A stretch of 64,000 nt of DNA from an uncultured Flavobacteriales bacterium. GTDB lineage: Bacteria > Bacteroidota > Bacteroidia > Flavobacteriales > Crocinitomicaceae. Both the position numbers and the translations under genes were made by a program. Shown here piece after piece: positions 33,930 through 42,672 of this stretch. Numbering within the stretch: the first letter of the stretch is position 1; every line of letters starts with the position of its first letter. Below the pieces are notes generated by a model. That model did not search any database. It saw only the letters and a list, made by a program, of their open reading frames with translations, and was not told where the DNA came from. The stretch covers positions 372,001 to 436,000 of the forward strand of contig CAMLHZ010000001.1 in NCBI GenBank assembly GCA_946480085.1, written 5' to 3'.

Positions 33930-35102
33930 ATGAAATTGAGATATTTTTCAATTTGCGTGGCATCAGCATTAGTGATGATGTCGTGTAAAAAAGAAGTTAC
34001 AACTACACCCGGCTCAGAATTCTTAGGCGCAGAAAAGGAGCAAGTGAAAGAAACATATGCAAATATCGCTTTCGCAGTTTATTCCGATTCTTATACATCA
34101 GCTGTTTTACTTCAAACTGCAATTAACAGTTTTGTTGCTGCTCCTTCACAAGGAACTCTTGATGCGGCGAAACAAGCTTGGTTAGACGCACGTGAAGTTT
34201 ACGGATTGTCTGAAGTTTTCCGTTTTGTGGATGGTCCTATTGACAATCCGGATAATGGTCCTGAAGGATTAATTAATGCATGGCCAATGGATGAAGCGTA
34301 TGTTGATTACACTCAGGATGACGCTTCTTCTGGAATCATCAATGATCCTGTGAACTACCCTGTGATCGATGCAACAACGATCATCAACGCAAATGAATTT
34401 GGAAGTGAAACGAACATTTCGTGTGGCTACCATGCAATTGAGTTTTTACTTTGGGGACAGGATTTAAGCGCAGCTAGTGCGGGAACACGACCTTATACAG
34501 ATTACGTTGTTGGCGGAACTGCTTCAAACCAATTGAGAAGAGGGCAATATTTATCAGCTTGTGCACAAATTTTGGTTGATGCACTTGATCAGGTGAAAGA
34601 TGCTTGGGATCCAGCTGTTCCCTCAAGTTTCTACTATACGTTTATTGATCAGTCAAATTCGGTTGCTCTTCGTCAAATGTTCACTTCAATGAAATCTCTT
34701 TCAGGATTTGAGTTGGCAGGAGAACGTATGTATGTGGCATATTCACACGAAGATCAGGAAGATGAACACTCATGTTTTTCTGACAATACACACCGAGATA
34801 TTTTCTTGAATGCTCAGGGAATCTTTAACCTTTATGTTGGTTACTATGATTCACCTTTTGCTAACGATGTTGACGGTTTCAGTTTATCTGATCTTGTGAA
34901 CATTAAAAATGCCACTAAGAATTCTGAAATGACTGGTCGTTTAACAACTTCTCGTGACTTGATTGAACAAATGTATACTCCGTTTGACCAAGCAATTATT
35001 TTGCCTGCTGAACGTCCAAAAGTTCTTTTGGCAATTCAGTCGCTGCAAGCTGAAGCAGATTTGTTTGTTGAAGTGGCTAGCACATTGAGTATAACAATTT
35101 AA
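33930..35102 (+). CDS. imelysin (M75) family lipoprotein
   Basis: 390 residues. Lipoprotein signal SALVMMSCKKEV (cysteine at residue 19). The imelysin motif GYHAIEFLLWGQD (GxHxxE, about residues 169-181) is intact and SLSGFELAGERMYVAY fits the second half-domain. Imelysins are iron-regulated outer-membrane or periplasmic proteins thought to bind iron or heme rather than to act as peptidases. It is seven bases from a di-heme oxidoreductase gene, a pairing known in iron-acquisition loci. Confidence 0.87.
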   Translation: MKLRYFSICVASALVMMSCKKEVTTTPGSEFLGAEKEQVKETYANIAFAVYSDSYTSAVLLQTAINSFVAAPSQGTLDAAKQAWLDAREVYGLSEVFRFVDGPIDNPDNGPEGLINAWPMDEAYVDYTQDDASSGIINDPVNYPVIDATTIINANEFGSETNISCGYHAIEFLLWGQDLSAASAGTRPYTDYVVGGTASNQLRRGQYLSACAQILVDALDQVKDAWDPAVPSSFYYTFIDQSNSVALRQMFTSMKSLSGFELAGERMYVAYSHEDQEDEHSCFSDNTHRDIFLNAQGIFNLYVGYYDSPFANDVDGFSLSDLVNIKNATKNSEMTGRLTTSRDLIEQMYTPFDQAIILPAERPKVLLAIQSLQAEADLFVEVASTLSITI

Positions 35103-35109
35103 TATTTGA

Positions 35110-36489
35110 ATGAATAAGGTACTTTTTTGTGTACTTGTAGTATCTGGTGCCATCATTGTTGCTTGTAAAAAAGAGAACAATGGTGGCACTGTCAATACTA
35201 TGACTGATGATTCGCTCCTGATAAAATTAGGCGGAGAATGCAGTGTTGATAATTCAACCACATATGCCTTTTCATTACAAATTGACGGATTAAGCGAAGA
35301 AGATCAGCTTAATTTTTTTAACGGAAATTCTTTCTTCAATCAGAACTGGGTAAGTGCACCAAGTTCAACTGAAGCTCGCGATGGACTTGGTCCGTTATTC
35401 AATGCTACTTCATGTGCAGGATGCCACAATCGCGATGGGAGAGGAGCTCCCTTCACCAGCCAGGGAATGTTGTTCCGATTAGGAAGCCATACGGATAATT
35501 CACCTGATCCAATTTACGGTGGACAATTGCAGGATTACGCCATACTTGGTGCATCCAAAGAAGGCACCATGGACATTTCATACGTTGAAGTACCTGGAAC
35601 TTATGATGATGGGACGCCTTATTCTCTGAGAATGCCAACCTATTCTGTGACGAATTTAGTCTATGGTGCTTTAGATGCAAATACAGGAATTTCGCCACGT
35701 GTTGGACAACAAATGATTGGTCTCGGTTTGCTGGAACTTATTCCAAATGGTCAAATTTTAGCGAATGCAGATCCAAACGATGCTAACGGAGATGGAATTT
35801 CGGGAAAGCCAAATTATGCCGTAGATATTGAAAGTGGTCAGGTAAAACTCGGCCGTTTTGGATGGAAAGCAAATGTTCCAACTATCGGACATCAGGTTGC
35901 TGGCGCATTTCAAGGCGATTTGAGCATTAAGTCAACTTATTTTAACACAGAAAATTACACTTCGAATCAACCTTCTTGTGATGGTTTGCCAAATGGGGGC
36001 AGTCCCGAGGTTATTTTAGAAGATTTAAAAGCCGTGATGCTTTACGCAAGAACACTTGCAGTTCCTTATCGTAGAAATGTAAAAAGTACACAAGTGAAGG
36101 AAGGGGCAAAATTGTTCCGTTCTGCTAATTGCATTGCTTGTCACAAGATGGATTTCAGAACTGGAAATGGTGGAAAAATTTCGGCATTGAAAGGTCAGCG
36201 AATTGCCCCGTATACCGATTTATTGTTGCATGACATGGGTCCGGAATTGGCCGACAATGTTCCTGATCATTTAGCATCAGGCTTCGAATGGCGAACACAA
36301 CCACTTTGGGGACTAGGCTTAATTTCAACGGTGAATTCACACACCTATTTACTGCATGATGGCAGAGCCCGTTCAATTTCAGAAGCAATTTTATGGCATG
36401 GTGGCGAAGGCTCAGCTAGCAGAAATGCATTTAAAGCAATGAACGCGACTCAACGCGCTCAGTTGTTGGCTTACTTGCAAAGCTTATAA
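35110..36489 (+). CDS. di-heme oxidoreductase family lipoprotein
   Basis: 459 residues. Signal with lipoprotein cysteine (SGAIIVACKKE). Two c-type heme sites, CAGCH in TSCAGCHNRDGRGAP (about residues 102-106) and CIACH in SANCIACHKMD (about 340). Other family marks are FRLGSHT, LGLLELIP and the C-terminal PLWGLGLISTVNSHTYLLHD segment ending HDGRARS. The family is annotated as thiol/di-heme oxidoreductase; the electron donor is unknown. Cooperation with the imelysin in iron handling is inferred from the operon. Confidence 0.88.
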   Translation: MNKVLFCVLVVSGAIIVACKKENNGGTVNTMTDDSLLIKLGGECSVDNSTTYAFSLQIDGLSEEDQLNFFNGNSFFNQNWVSAPSSTEARDGLGPLFNATSCAGCHNRDGRGAPFTSQGMLFRLGSHTDNSPDPIYGGQLQDYAILGASKEGTMDISYVEVPGTYDDGTPYSLRMPTYSVTNLVYGALDANTGISPRVGQQMIGLGLLELIPNGQILANADPNDANGDGISGKPNYAVDIESGQVKLGRFGWKANVPTIGHQVAGAFQGDLSIKSTYFNTENYTSNQPSCDGLPNGGSPEVILEDLKAVMLYARTLAVPYRRNVKSTQVKEGAKLFRSANCIACHKMDFRTGNGGKISALKGQRIAPYTDLLLHDMGPELADNVPDHLASGFEWRTQPLWGLGLISTVNSHTYLLHDGRARSISEAILWHGGEGSASRNAFKAMNATQRAQLLAYLQSL

Positions 36490-37152
36490 CACGTTTACTT
36501 CTGTTCGTCTGTTTTTCGCTTTACCTTCCATGGTAGAATTATCAGCAATTGGTTTCGTTTCTCCATAACCAAGCGCAACTATTCGTTTTGCATCTATTCC
36601 TTTGCTCACCAGATAATTCTTCACAGCATCTGCTCTTTTTTGAGAAAGAACAAGGTTTGCCGTATCATCACCATCGCTATCAGTATGTCCACCAATCGCA
36701 ATTTTCATGGTTGGCTTTAAGGTCATCATTTCTACCAGATCCTGCAATAAAGCGTAACTAGAAGCTTTAAGGTCTGATTTTCCGGTTTCGAATTGAATGC
36801 TATTGAGCGTAAACGATTTTGGAGCTTCGTAAGTAATAGTAAGTACAACATCTTCAAAAGATTCACCTTCATTTAAGGTAGGAATCTCGAGTTCGTTGTA
36901 TTTAATTTCGTCGCCTATGCTTTTAATGCGAATATCGTAAACCTGTCCGGTAGGAAGATTGATTGTAAACTGTCCTTTAGCATCTGAAATTCCTTTATGA
37001 ACGTCTTTTTTTGTTTGACCAACAAAGAAGATCTGATCGCCTTCGTAGGGCTTACCTTTCTGATTGAGAACCAGAACTTTTAAGGGAGTTGTTTGCTGCG
37101 TAAATGAATTACAGGTACTGAACAAGGAGATAAAAAGAATAAATGCTTTCAT
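36484..37152 (-). CDS. OmpA-family envelope protein
   Basis: 222 residues. Signal peptide (FILFISLFSTCNSFTQQ), a carboxypeptidase-regulatory-like beta domain (about 25-110, GQFTINLPTGQVYDIRI), then an OmpA C-terminal domain with LNSIQFETGKSDLKASSYAL, GGHTDSDGDD and LSQKRADAVKNYLVSKGI that binds peptidoglycan. Its 3' end overlaps the convergent di-heme gene by six bases. Confidence 0.87.
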   Translation of the reverse strand: MKAFILFISLFSTCNSFTQQTTPLKVLVLNQKGKPYEGDQIFFVGQTKKDVHKGISDAKGQFTINLPTGQVYDIRIKSIGDEIKYNELEIPTLNEGESFEDVVLTITYEAPKSFTLNSIQFETGKSDLKASSYALLQDLVEMMTLKPTMKIAIGGHTDSDGDDTANLVLSQKRADAVKNYLVSKGIDAKRIVALGYGETKPIADNSTMEGKAKNRRTEVNVL

Positions 37153-37326
37153 GTTTATGTTTTAATCAAAATTCAACCTTGCTCTAAAGTAACAAGAACA
37201 GCGATAAATAGCTTGCTTTTGTTTTGTCCCGCTAATTTTAAGCCACAAAATGGTTTCGCCGGCTTATTCGTATTGGGTAATCACTTTCTTCGTAAATAAA
37301 AGTGGTTCATTCTGCTATTTTTAACT

Positions 37327-37334
37327 TAAATTTG
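37327..37334 (+). promoter_or_regulatory. -7 promoter element of rpoN
   Basis: TAAATTTG, a full TAnnTTTG match, 66 bases before the rpoN start. No TTTG at the usual spacing. The predicted start of transcription falls next to the hairpin at 37336-37355. Confidence 0.35.
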
Positions 37335-37335
37335 G

Positions 37336-37355
37336 TTCTCCAAGAAATTGGAGAA
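37336..37355 (+). other. GAAA-tetraloop hairpin in the rpoN leader
   Basis: TTCTCCAA (37336-37343) pairs with TTGGAGAA (37348-37355) around the loop GAAA, a stable GNRA tetraloop. It lies 45 bases before the start of rpoN. A role in mRNA stability or translation is possible but not shown. Confidence 0.4.
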
Positions 37356-37400
37356 AACTCAATATTAGACAAACGCAGGCAATCGAATTGAGCAAGTAAA

Positions 37401-38858
37401 ATGGCATTAAGACAGCAACTTTCGCAAAAACTAGAGCAACGACTTTCTCCACAACAGATTCAGTTAATGAAATTGTTGCAGGTTCCTACTATGGAACTTG
37501 ATCAACGAATTAAACAAGAATTGGAAGAGAATCCTGCCCTGGAAGAAGGTGCTGAGGAAATGGATGAAGATTACTCTGAGGACAACGATGATGATTACAA
37601 AGATGACGATAACGAATTTGATGATAACGATTTCGACGTCAGTGATTATTACGATGTAGATTCTCCTGATTACAAAACTCAGGTTAACAACAAAAGTAAG
37701 GACGACGAAGAACGCGCTGTTCCGCTTTCCGGTGATATTTCTTTTCAGGAAAAATTGTCTGAGCAGCTTTCAATGTTGGATCTTGACGATACACAATACC
37801 TGATTGCGGAAACCATTATTGGTAATCTTGACGAAAGCGGATACTTGAATCGTGAGGTTGATGCGTTAGTGGATGATTTGGCGTTTTCGTCGAATGTAAT
37901 GGTTACAGAAGAAGAGATTATTGAGATTCTGAAATTGGTTCAGGATTTGGATCCGGCAGGAATTGGAGCTCGTGATTTAAGAGAATGCCTTATTCTTCAG
38001 ATCAAACGTAAGCAGGATGGAAACATTACGCTTTATACGGCTCGCAAAATTTTAGAAGACCATTTCGAAGAGTTTACCAAGAAGCATTACGACAAAATTC
38101 AGAAGAAACTTGAAATTCCGGATGAAGACCTGAAGGATGCTATAGATGCTATTATTCGCTTGAATCCGAAACCGGGTGGAAGTTTGAAGGAAAGTTCAAA
38201 GTCTGTCCAACAGGTGATTCCTGATTTCATGATCACTGAATTTGAAGGTCGATTGGAATTGACAATCAACGGTAGAAACACTCCGGATTTAAAGGTTTCC
38301 CGTGAATACGAACAACTGCTTCGTGGGTATGCTGAAGGCGCAAAAACCTCGAAAGCAGATAAAGATGCACTTACGTTCGTGAAAACGAAATTGGACGGAG
38401 CAAAATGGTTTATTGATGCTATTCGTCAACGTCAGCAGACACTTTTTACAACAATGCATGCCATCATGGATTATCAGCGTGAATTCTTTTTAACAGGAGA
38501 TGAAACGAACATGAAACCGATGATCCTAAAGGATATTGCTGAAGTTGTTGGTTTAGATATTTCTACAGTTTCTCGTGTTGCGAATAGCAAGTATGTTCAA
38601 ACGGGATACGGTGTTTATTTATTAAAATATTTCTTCTCAGAGTCACTTTCTACAGATTCTGGTGAAGAGGTTTCAACACGTGAAGTAAAGAAAATTTTGT
38701 CGGATGCCATTGAAGCTGAACACAAAAAGAAACCGTTGACGGATGAGCATTTGGCGAAACTGTTAAACGACAAAGGATATAATATTGCACGCAGAACAAT
38801 TGCAAAATACCGCGAGCAGCTCAATATTCCGGTAGCACGATTACGTAAAGAGTTGTAA
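37401..38858 (+). CDS. rpoN: RNA polymerase sigma-54 factor
   Basis: 485 residues. Region I is glutamine-rich (LRQQLSQKLEQRLSPQQIQL), region II is a highly acidic linker at about residues 50-90 (EDNDDDYKDDDNEFDDND), and region III has the core-binding and DNA-binding parts. The helix-turn-helix DISTVSRVANSKYVQT and the RpoN box ARRTIAKYRE near the C-terminus are intact. It directs transcription from -24/-12 promoters with AAA+ activators; none is encoded in the window. The stop overlaps the next start as TAATG. Confidence 0.97.
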   Translation: MALRQQLSQKLEQRLSPQQIQLMKLLQVPTMELDQRIKQELEENPALEEGAEEMDEDYSEDNDDDYKDDDNEFDDNDFDVSDYYDVDSPDYKTQVNNKSKDDEERAVPLSGDISFQEKLSEQLSMLDLDDTQYLIAETIIGNLDESGYLNREVDALVDDLAFSSNVMVTEEEIIEILKLVQDLDPAGIGARDLRECLILQIKRKQDGNITLYTARKILEDHFEEFTKKHYDKIQKKLEIPDEDLKDAIDAIIRLNPKPGGSLKESSKSVQQVIPDFMITEFEGRLELTINGRNTPDLKVSREYEQLLRGYAEGAKTSKADKDALTFVKTKLDGAKWFIDAIRQRQQTLFTTMHAIMDYQREFFLTGDETNMKPMILKDIAEVVGLDISTVSRVANSKYVQTGYGVYLLKYFFSESLSTDSGEEVSTREVKKILSDAIEAEHKKKPLTDEHLAKLLNDKGYNIARRTIAKYREQLNIPVARLRKEL

Positions 38859-39520
38859 TGAAATTTCTTGCCAAAACTACATCCTGGATTTTTCTTCCGT
38901 TACTAGTGCCTGTTTATGCGCTGTTGATCGTATTCTACATTCCTTCAATTGATTCGGATTTCCTGCAGCGAAATTCTTTGTACGGACTTCCTCCTAATAT
39001 CAAGTTGGCAATCTTGTCAATGTTCACCATTTTTTGTTTTCTCCTACCATCATTGGTTATTGCATTTATGCGTGTACTCGGACTAATTTCTTCCGTGATG
39101 CTGGACAATAGAAAAGAGCGCTTTGCACCTGCGTTTGCTACGATTATCAGTGGTGTTGCTTTGGTTTACACTTTTTATTCTATTGCCAGTCCGAATATCA
39201 CAGGTTATTATTTTATTCTGGGTCTGGCACTTGGTTCCTTGATCACCGTTGTGTTTTGCACCGTTATTACTTTTTGGTTCAAGATTTCATTACATGCAGC
39301 CGGAATGGGGATTCTTTGTGGCTTTTTAATGGCTTACTTCAGTGAAATGCAGCAATATTACCTTTCGGTTGTAGTCGTTGCTTTTTTGTTGAGCGGAGTT
39401 GTTATGTCAATGAGAATGGCTTTGGATGCACACAATCTTCGACAATCACTTTACGGTTTCTCTTTTGGATTTGTAATTACACTTTATACTTGTATTTCCC
39501 TTGTTTATTATGGAAGTTGA
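38858..39520 (+). CDS. integral membrane protein of unknown function
   Basis: 220 residues with about six membrane segments. A cytoplasmic loop reads MLDNRKERFAPAF and a later one FKISLHAAGMGILCG, in which the SLHxxxxG pattern recalls part of the PAP2 phosphatase core, though the full PAP2 motif set is not present. Relatives commonly lie beside rpoN in Bacteroidota. Its start overlaps the rpoN stop by one base and its end overlaps the metallo-hydrolase by 11, so the three are co-transcribed. Confidence 0.72.
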   Translation: MKFLAKTTSWIFLPLLVPVYALLIVFYIPSIDSDFLQRNSLYGLPPNIKLAILSMFTIFCFLLPSLVIAFMRVLGLISSVMLDNRKERFAPAFATIISGVALVYTFYSIASPNITGYYFILGLALGSLITVVFCTVITFWFKISLHAAGMGILCGFLMAYFSEMQQYYLSVVVVAFLLSGVVMSMRMALDAHNLRQSLYGFSFGFVITLYTCISLVYYGS

Positions 39521-40151
39521 GATTTTCACCTTTAATCCTTTTCAGGAAAACACAGTAGTTGTTTACAATAGTGATAAGGATGCAGTAATTATCGATCCGG
39601 GTTGCTTATTTCGACAAGAACAAGAGACCTTGAGCAATTTCATTGCTTCGAAAGAGCTGAAGGTTCATGCTATTTTAAATACGCATTGCCACCTCGATCA
39701 CATCTTCGGAAATTACTATTGTGTAGAGAAATACAATGTTGATCTGATTACACATAAAGACGAGTTATTTACGCTTGGTATGGCTGAACGCTCTGCCGAG
39801 ATGTATGGCATAGAAGGTTTTATTAATTCGCCTGAACCAACCCGTTTTGTTGTTGATGAAGAACTTTTGACATTTGGCAACCTGAATTTCAAAGTCATTT
39901 TTGGTCCCGGACATTCCATAGGACATGTTGCCTTCTATAATCAGGAGAATAACCTGCTGATTGCGGGTGATATTTTGTTCCGTGGAAGTTACGGAAGAGT
40001 TGATTTGCCTGGAGGTTCAATGGAAATATTAAAGGAAACGATCTTCAATCGAATGTTCACTTTACCTGACGATACAGTGGTAATTCCGGGCCATGGACCA
40101 ACAACAACTATTGGTGAAGAAAAGCTTTCCAATTACATTTTGCAATTTTAA
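39510..40151 (+). CDS. MBL-fold metallo-hydrolase (glyoxalase II-like)
   Basis: 213 residues from the ATG at 39510 (a TTG three codons earlier also opens the frame). Metal ligands are in NTHCHLDHIFGN (HxHxDH), GPGHSIGHV, LIAGDILF and PGHGPTTTIGEE. It belongs to the small group of metallo-hydrolases similar to glyoxalase II, which split thioesters such as S-lactoylglutathione; the substrate here is unknown. Confidence 0.88.
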   Translation: MEVEIFTFNPFQENTVVVYNSDKDAVIIDPGCLFRQEQETLSNFIASKELKVHAILNTHCHLDHIFGNYYCVEKYNVDLITHKDELFTLGMAERSAEMYGIEGFINSPEPTRFVVDEELLTFGNLNFKVIFGPGHSIGHVAFYNQENNLLIAGDILFRGSYGRVDLPGGSMEILKETIFNRMFTLPDDTVVIPGHGPTTTIGEEKLSNYILQF

Positions 40152-40271
40152 CGCATAAGAGGTATTGAACTTCATATTTCTTGCCGTAATTTTGTTTCCT
40201 AATTTTTGTTTTCACGGGATGTGCTCGTATTGTAAATTCAGTATGTATACTTTTAACTCATTTATTGCGTA

Positions 40272-41306
40272 ATGGGACTTTCTCAACGTTTCACCATTCG
40301 CAAAGAAGCGACACCAGAACTCCTTAATCTACTTAAGAAAACCACGCTTGGAACTAATGGCGCGTGTTATCGTCATTTGGATACGGAAACACGTATTTTC
40401 GAAGCGGACAATCCACTTTTTGTTTCTTTGGAAAGAGATGGGCACGTGCAAGGAAACGTTACTTTTTGTAATAGAGATTCCAGATGGTACGTTCGTTATT
40501 TTGCTTTTTCAGGACAAAAACAGGCATCCAAAAACGTAAACAGAATTGCAAAATCGAAATCAAGACTAAAGCAGGAAATTGCTGATTTTTATGATGAGGT
40601 TTTTGATGGAAAACATGGTCCGGCACCTGATGCCTTCTATGCTTATATTGATCCCGCAAATGAACGAAGCAAGTGGATGGCAGAGCAATTTGGTTTTAGA
40701 ACTGAATCGCAGTTGGTGACACAGTCTTTCAGTAGACAGAAACACAAAACTTCGCACAATGTTCGCCTGGTGACAGACCAGGAAGCAATTGATAAAGTAC
40801 TTTGTGAGATTAAAAAAACGCATGCCTATTTCGTGGAAGAGCACGCAAAACGCGGACCCTTTTATGGATTATATGACGATAATGATGAGTTGATCGCATT
40901 CACAAAAGTGACGCGAGTAAACTGGGTGGTAAAGCGTCTACCTGGAATGCTAGGTGGTTTGTTTACGAAATTACTTCCTTTTACTCCAGGAATTTGTAAG
41001 ATCATTAAACCAGATAATCATCAGTTTTTGGTTCCTGAATCTGTTTGGGTAAAGGATCATCATCCAAAAGCGTTAACCCAATTGTTTGAAGGTGTTTTGG
41101 CCTTGGAAAAACGAAATATGATCATTTGGTGGGTGGATAGAAGGGATTCACTTTGGCGTGATGTAAAAAATGATGTGAATTGGGGCTTGGTGCATAAAAT
41201 GACACCACAAACAATTGTTGATGTGGTGGTTTTACGTAAAAACCCTTTGAAACTGGACGAACTTCGCAATAAACCTGTTTTTGTAGCAGGTTGGGATATG
41301 GTTTAG
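40272..41306 (+). CDS. GNAT-like protein of unknown function
   Basis: 344 residues, soluble. Two weakly similar halves have N-acetyltransferase-like strands: an N-terminal one with LFVSLERDGHVQGNVTF and SRWYVRYFAFS, and a second around 185-230 (GPFYGLYDDNDELIAFTKVT). The end is ILWW-like and conserved, MIIWWVDRRDSLWRDVKNDV. I do not recognise a named family; no acetyl-CoA motif is certain. Confidence 0.6.
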   Translation: MGLSQRFTIRKEATPELLNLLKKTTLGTNGACYRHLDTETRIFEADNPLFVSLERDGHVQGNVTFCNRDSRWYVRYFAFSGQKQASKNVNRIAKSKSRLKQEIADFYDEVFDGKHGPAPDAFYAYIDPANERSKWMAEQFGFRTESQLVTQSFSRQKHKTSHNVRLVTDQEAIDKVLCEIKKTHAYFVEEHAKRGPFYGLYDDNDELIAFTKVTRVNWVVKRLPGMLGGLFTKLLPFTPGICKIIKPDNHQFLVPESVWVKDHHPKALTQLFEGVLALEKRNMIIWWVDRRDSLWRDVKNDVNWGLVHKMTPQTIVDVVVLRKNPLKLDELRNKPVFVAGWDMV

Positions 41307-41308
41307 AG

Positions 41309-41459
41309 AGACTTAAGACGATAGACTCAAGACAAAAGACTCAATACCGTTTTGATATTCGATAGATCTACGTTTTAAGTTAATAATTGAAATAAATACC
41401 AAATTAGAAGCAGGAAAGAACTCATCTTTTGTCTCCTGTCTTTAGTCTAATAGTCTTTG
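41309..41459. repeat. inverted-repeat element built from AGACAAAAGAC words
   Basis: The left side contains AGACTTAAGACGATAGACTC and then AAGACAAAAGACTC; the right side (about 41432-41459) is an imperfect inverted copy, CTTTTGTCTCCTGTC and TTTAGTCTAATAGTC. The 150-base size resembles the elements at 11570 and 55496. It fills the gap before pth. Confidence 0.5.
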
Positions 41460-41463
41460 AATA

Positions 41464-42027
41464 ATGAAATACTTAGTAGTTGGCCTCGGGAATCCGGGAA
41501 GTAAGTATGCTGAAACACGACACAATATCGGTTTCAAAGTGGTTGAAGCTTTGGCGAAAGAGCTTGAAGGTTCATTTTCATTACAGAAAGTGGCTGAAAA
41601 AGCAGAGGTAAAATACAAAGGCAGAACGCTGATTTTGGTGAAACCCACTACTTACATGAACCTTTCCGGAAAAGCAGTAAATTACTATTTGCAGCAAGAA
41701 AAAATCCCAAAAGAAAATCTTATTGTTATTACCGACGATTTAGCACTTCCTTTTGGAAAATTGCGGATGAAAGGCAAAGGATCAGACGGCGGACACAATG
41801 GATTGAAAGATATTCAGGCAACGTTAAACACAACGGAATATTGCCGTTTACGCTTTGGTGTGGGTTCCGATTTCCACAAAGGTCAGCAATCTGACTACGT
41901 ACTAGGAGAATGGGCTCCTGAAGAGCAGGAACAACTGAAGGAACGCATTGAAGTAGCGGCTAACTTTGTGAAGAGTTTTGCAACTATTGGTATTCAACTG
42001 ACGATGACAAACTGGAACGGGAAGTAG
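41464..42027 (+). CDS. pth: peptidyl-tRNA hydrolase
   Basis: 187 residues. Catalytic residues are in place: Asn10 in GLGNPGSKY, His20 in TRHNIGF, Asn66 in TTYMNLSG and Asp92 in VITDDLALPFGK, with GSDGGHNGLKDI after. It releases peptidyl-tRNA for re-use. Its stop lies two bases from the stop of the convergent PIN toxin. Confidence 0.96.
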   Translation: MKYLVVGLGNPGSKYAETRHNIGFKVVEALAKELEGSFSLQKVAEKAEVKYKGRTLILVKPTTYMNLSGKAVNYYLQQEKIPKENLIVITDDLALPFGKLRMKGKGSDGGHNGLKDIQATLNTTEYCRLRFGVGSDFHKGQQSDYVLGEWAPEEQEQLKERIEVAANFVKSFATIGIQLTMTNWNGK

Positions 42028-42028
42028 T

Positions 42029-42394
42029 TTAGATTTCTAGTAAGATTAAATCCAATTCGGAAATTTTTGAGAAAGCTTTATCTGCTGTAACTAGCGGAAC
42101 ATTGTAAACCAAAGAGGTACTAGCTATTATGGCATCAGGCAGTTTTATACTATACTTTCGTCTAAGCTCGATTGTTTTTTCTTTAATTAGCGAGCTCCAT
42201 TCAATAATGAAGCAATCATTTAATAAACTTTTCAGTTTATTCTCTTGAGTTACTTTCAGGTTTTTGAAACCTAATAATTCAACTTCTGAAACGAATGAAA
42301 TTCCAAAATCATAGTCTAGAAATGGTTTGATGAATTCATTACCTTCATGAATGTAGATTAAGACATTAGTATCAGCAATGAAGTCAATCTTCAT
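42029..42394 (-). CDS. PIN-domain ribonuclease toxin (VapC-like)
   Basis: 121 residues, the usual length of VapC. Acidic catalytic residues are seen in ADTNVLIYIHEG (Asp8), SEVELLG (Glu), LPDAIIAST (Asp) and TADKAF (Asp). VapC toxins cut specific tRNAs or other RNAs to halt growth. It overlaps its small partner by 11 bases. The local sequence is AT-rich compared with the flanks, which fits a transferred module, though this is an impression only. Confidence 0.85.
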   Translation of the reverse strand: MKIDFIADTNVLIYIHEGNEFIKPFLDYDFGISFVSEVELLGFKNLKVTQENKLKSLLNDCFIIEWSSLIKEKTIELRRKYSIKLPDAIIASTSLVYNVPLVTADKAFSKISELDLILLEI

Positions 42395-42551
42395 TTTCTC
42401 TCAATCTTGATTGGTAGTGCATTCCGTCAATATTTCTTTTCAATTGGCCAAAATGTTTTTCTAAATTTCCCTTTTTGGAATCCTTACGCAATTTTTCATT
42501 CAGAATCTTAGAAGTGGATTTTGCATTTCTTTTATCGATAACAACTGTCAT
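42384..42551 (-). CDS. antitoxin partner of the PIN toxin
   Basis: 55 residues from the ATG at 42551; the frame extends eight codons further to 42575, where the sequence LLNNFEL adds nothing. The protein is small and highly basic in the middle (LNEKLRKDSKKGNLEKHFGQ) and ends acidic, with no clear ribbon-helix-helix, MazE or Phd motif. Its identity rests on position, size and overlap with the toxin gene. Confidence 0.7.
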   Translation of the reverse strand: MTVVIDKRNAKSTSKILNEKLRKDSKKGNLEKHFGQLKRNIDGMHYQSRLRENED

Positions 42552-42616
42552 GAGTTCAAAGTTATTGAGAAGCAATTTACAAAAAAAAAGAGTACAGTAT
42601 GTTTATGGCTAAACAA

Positions 42617-42652
42617 AAAAACCCTTCCTCGCGCTACGAAAGAAGGGTTTTA
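42617..42652 (-). terminator. terminator of the T9SS cargo gene
   Basis: AAAACCCTTC (42618-42627) pairs with GAAGGGTTTT (42642-42651); on the minus strand the stem is followed by a T run. It lies just beyond the stop of the 1379-residue protein. Confidence 0.82.
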
Positions 42653-42672
42653 AGTATTGAGAGTTACTTCGC

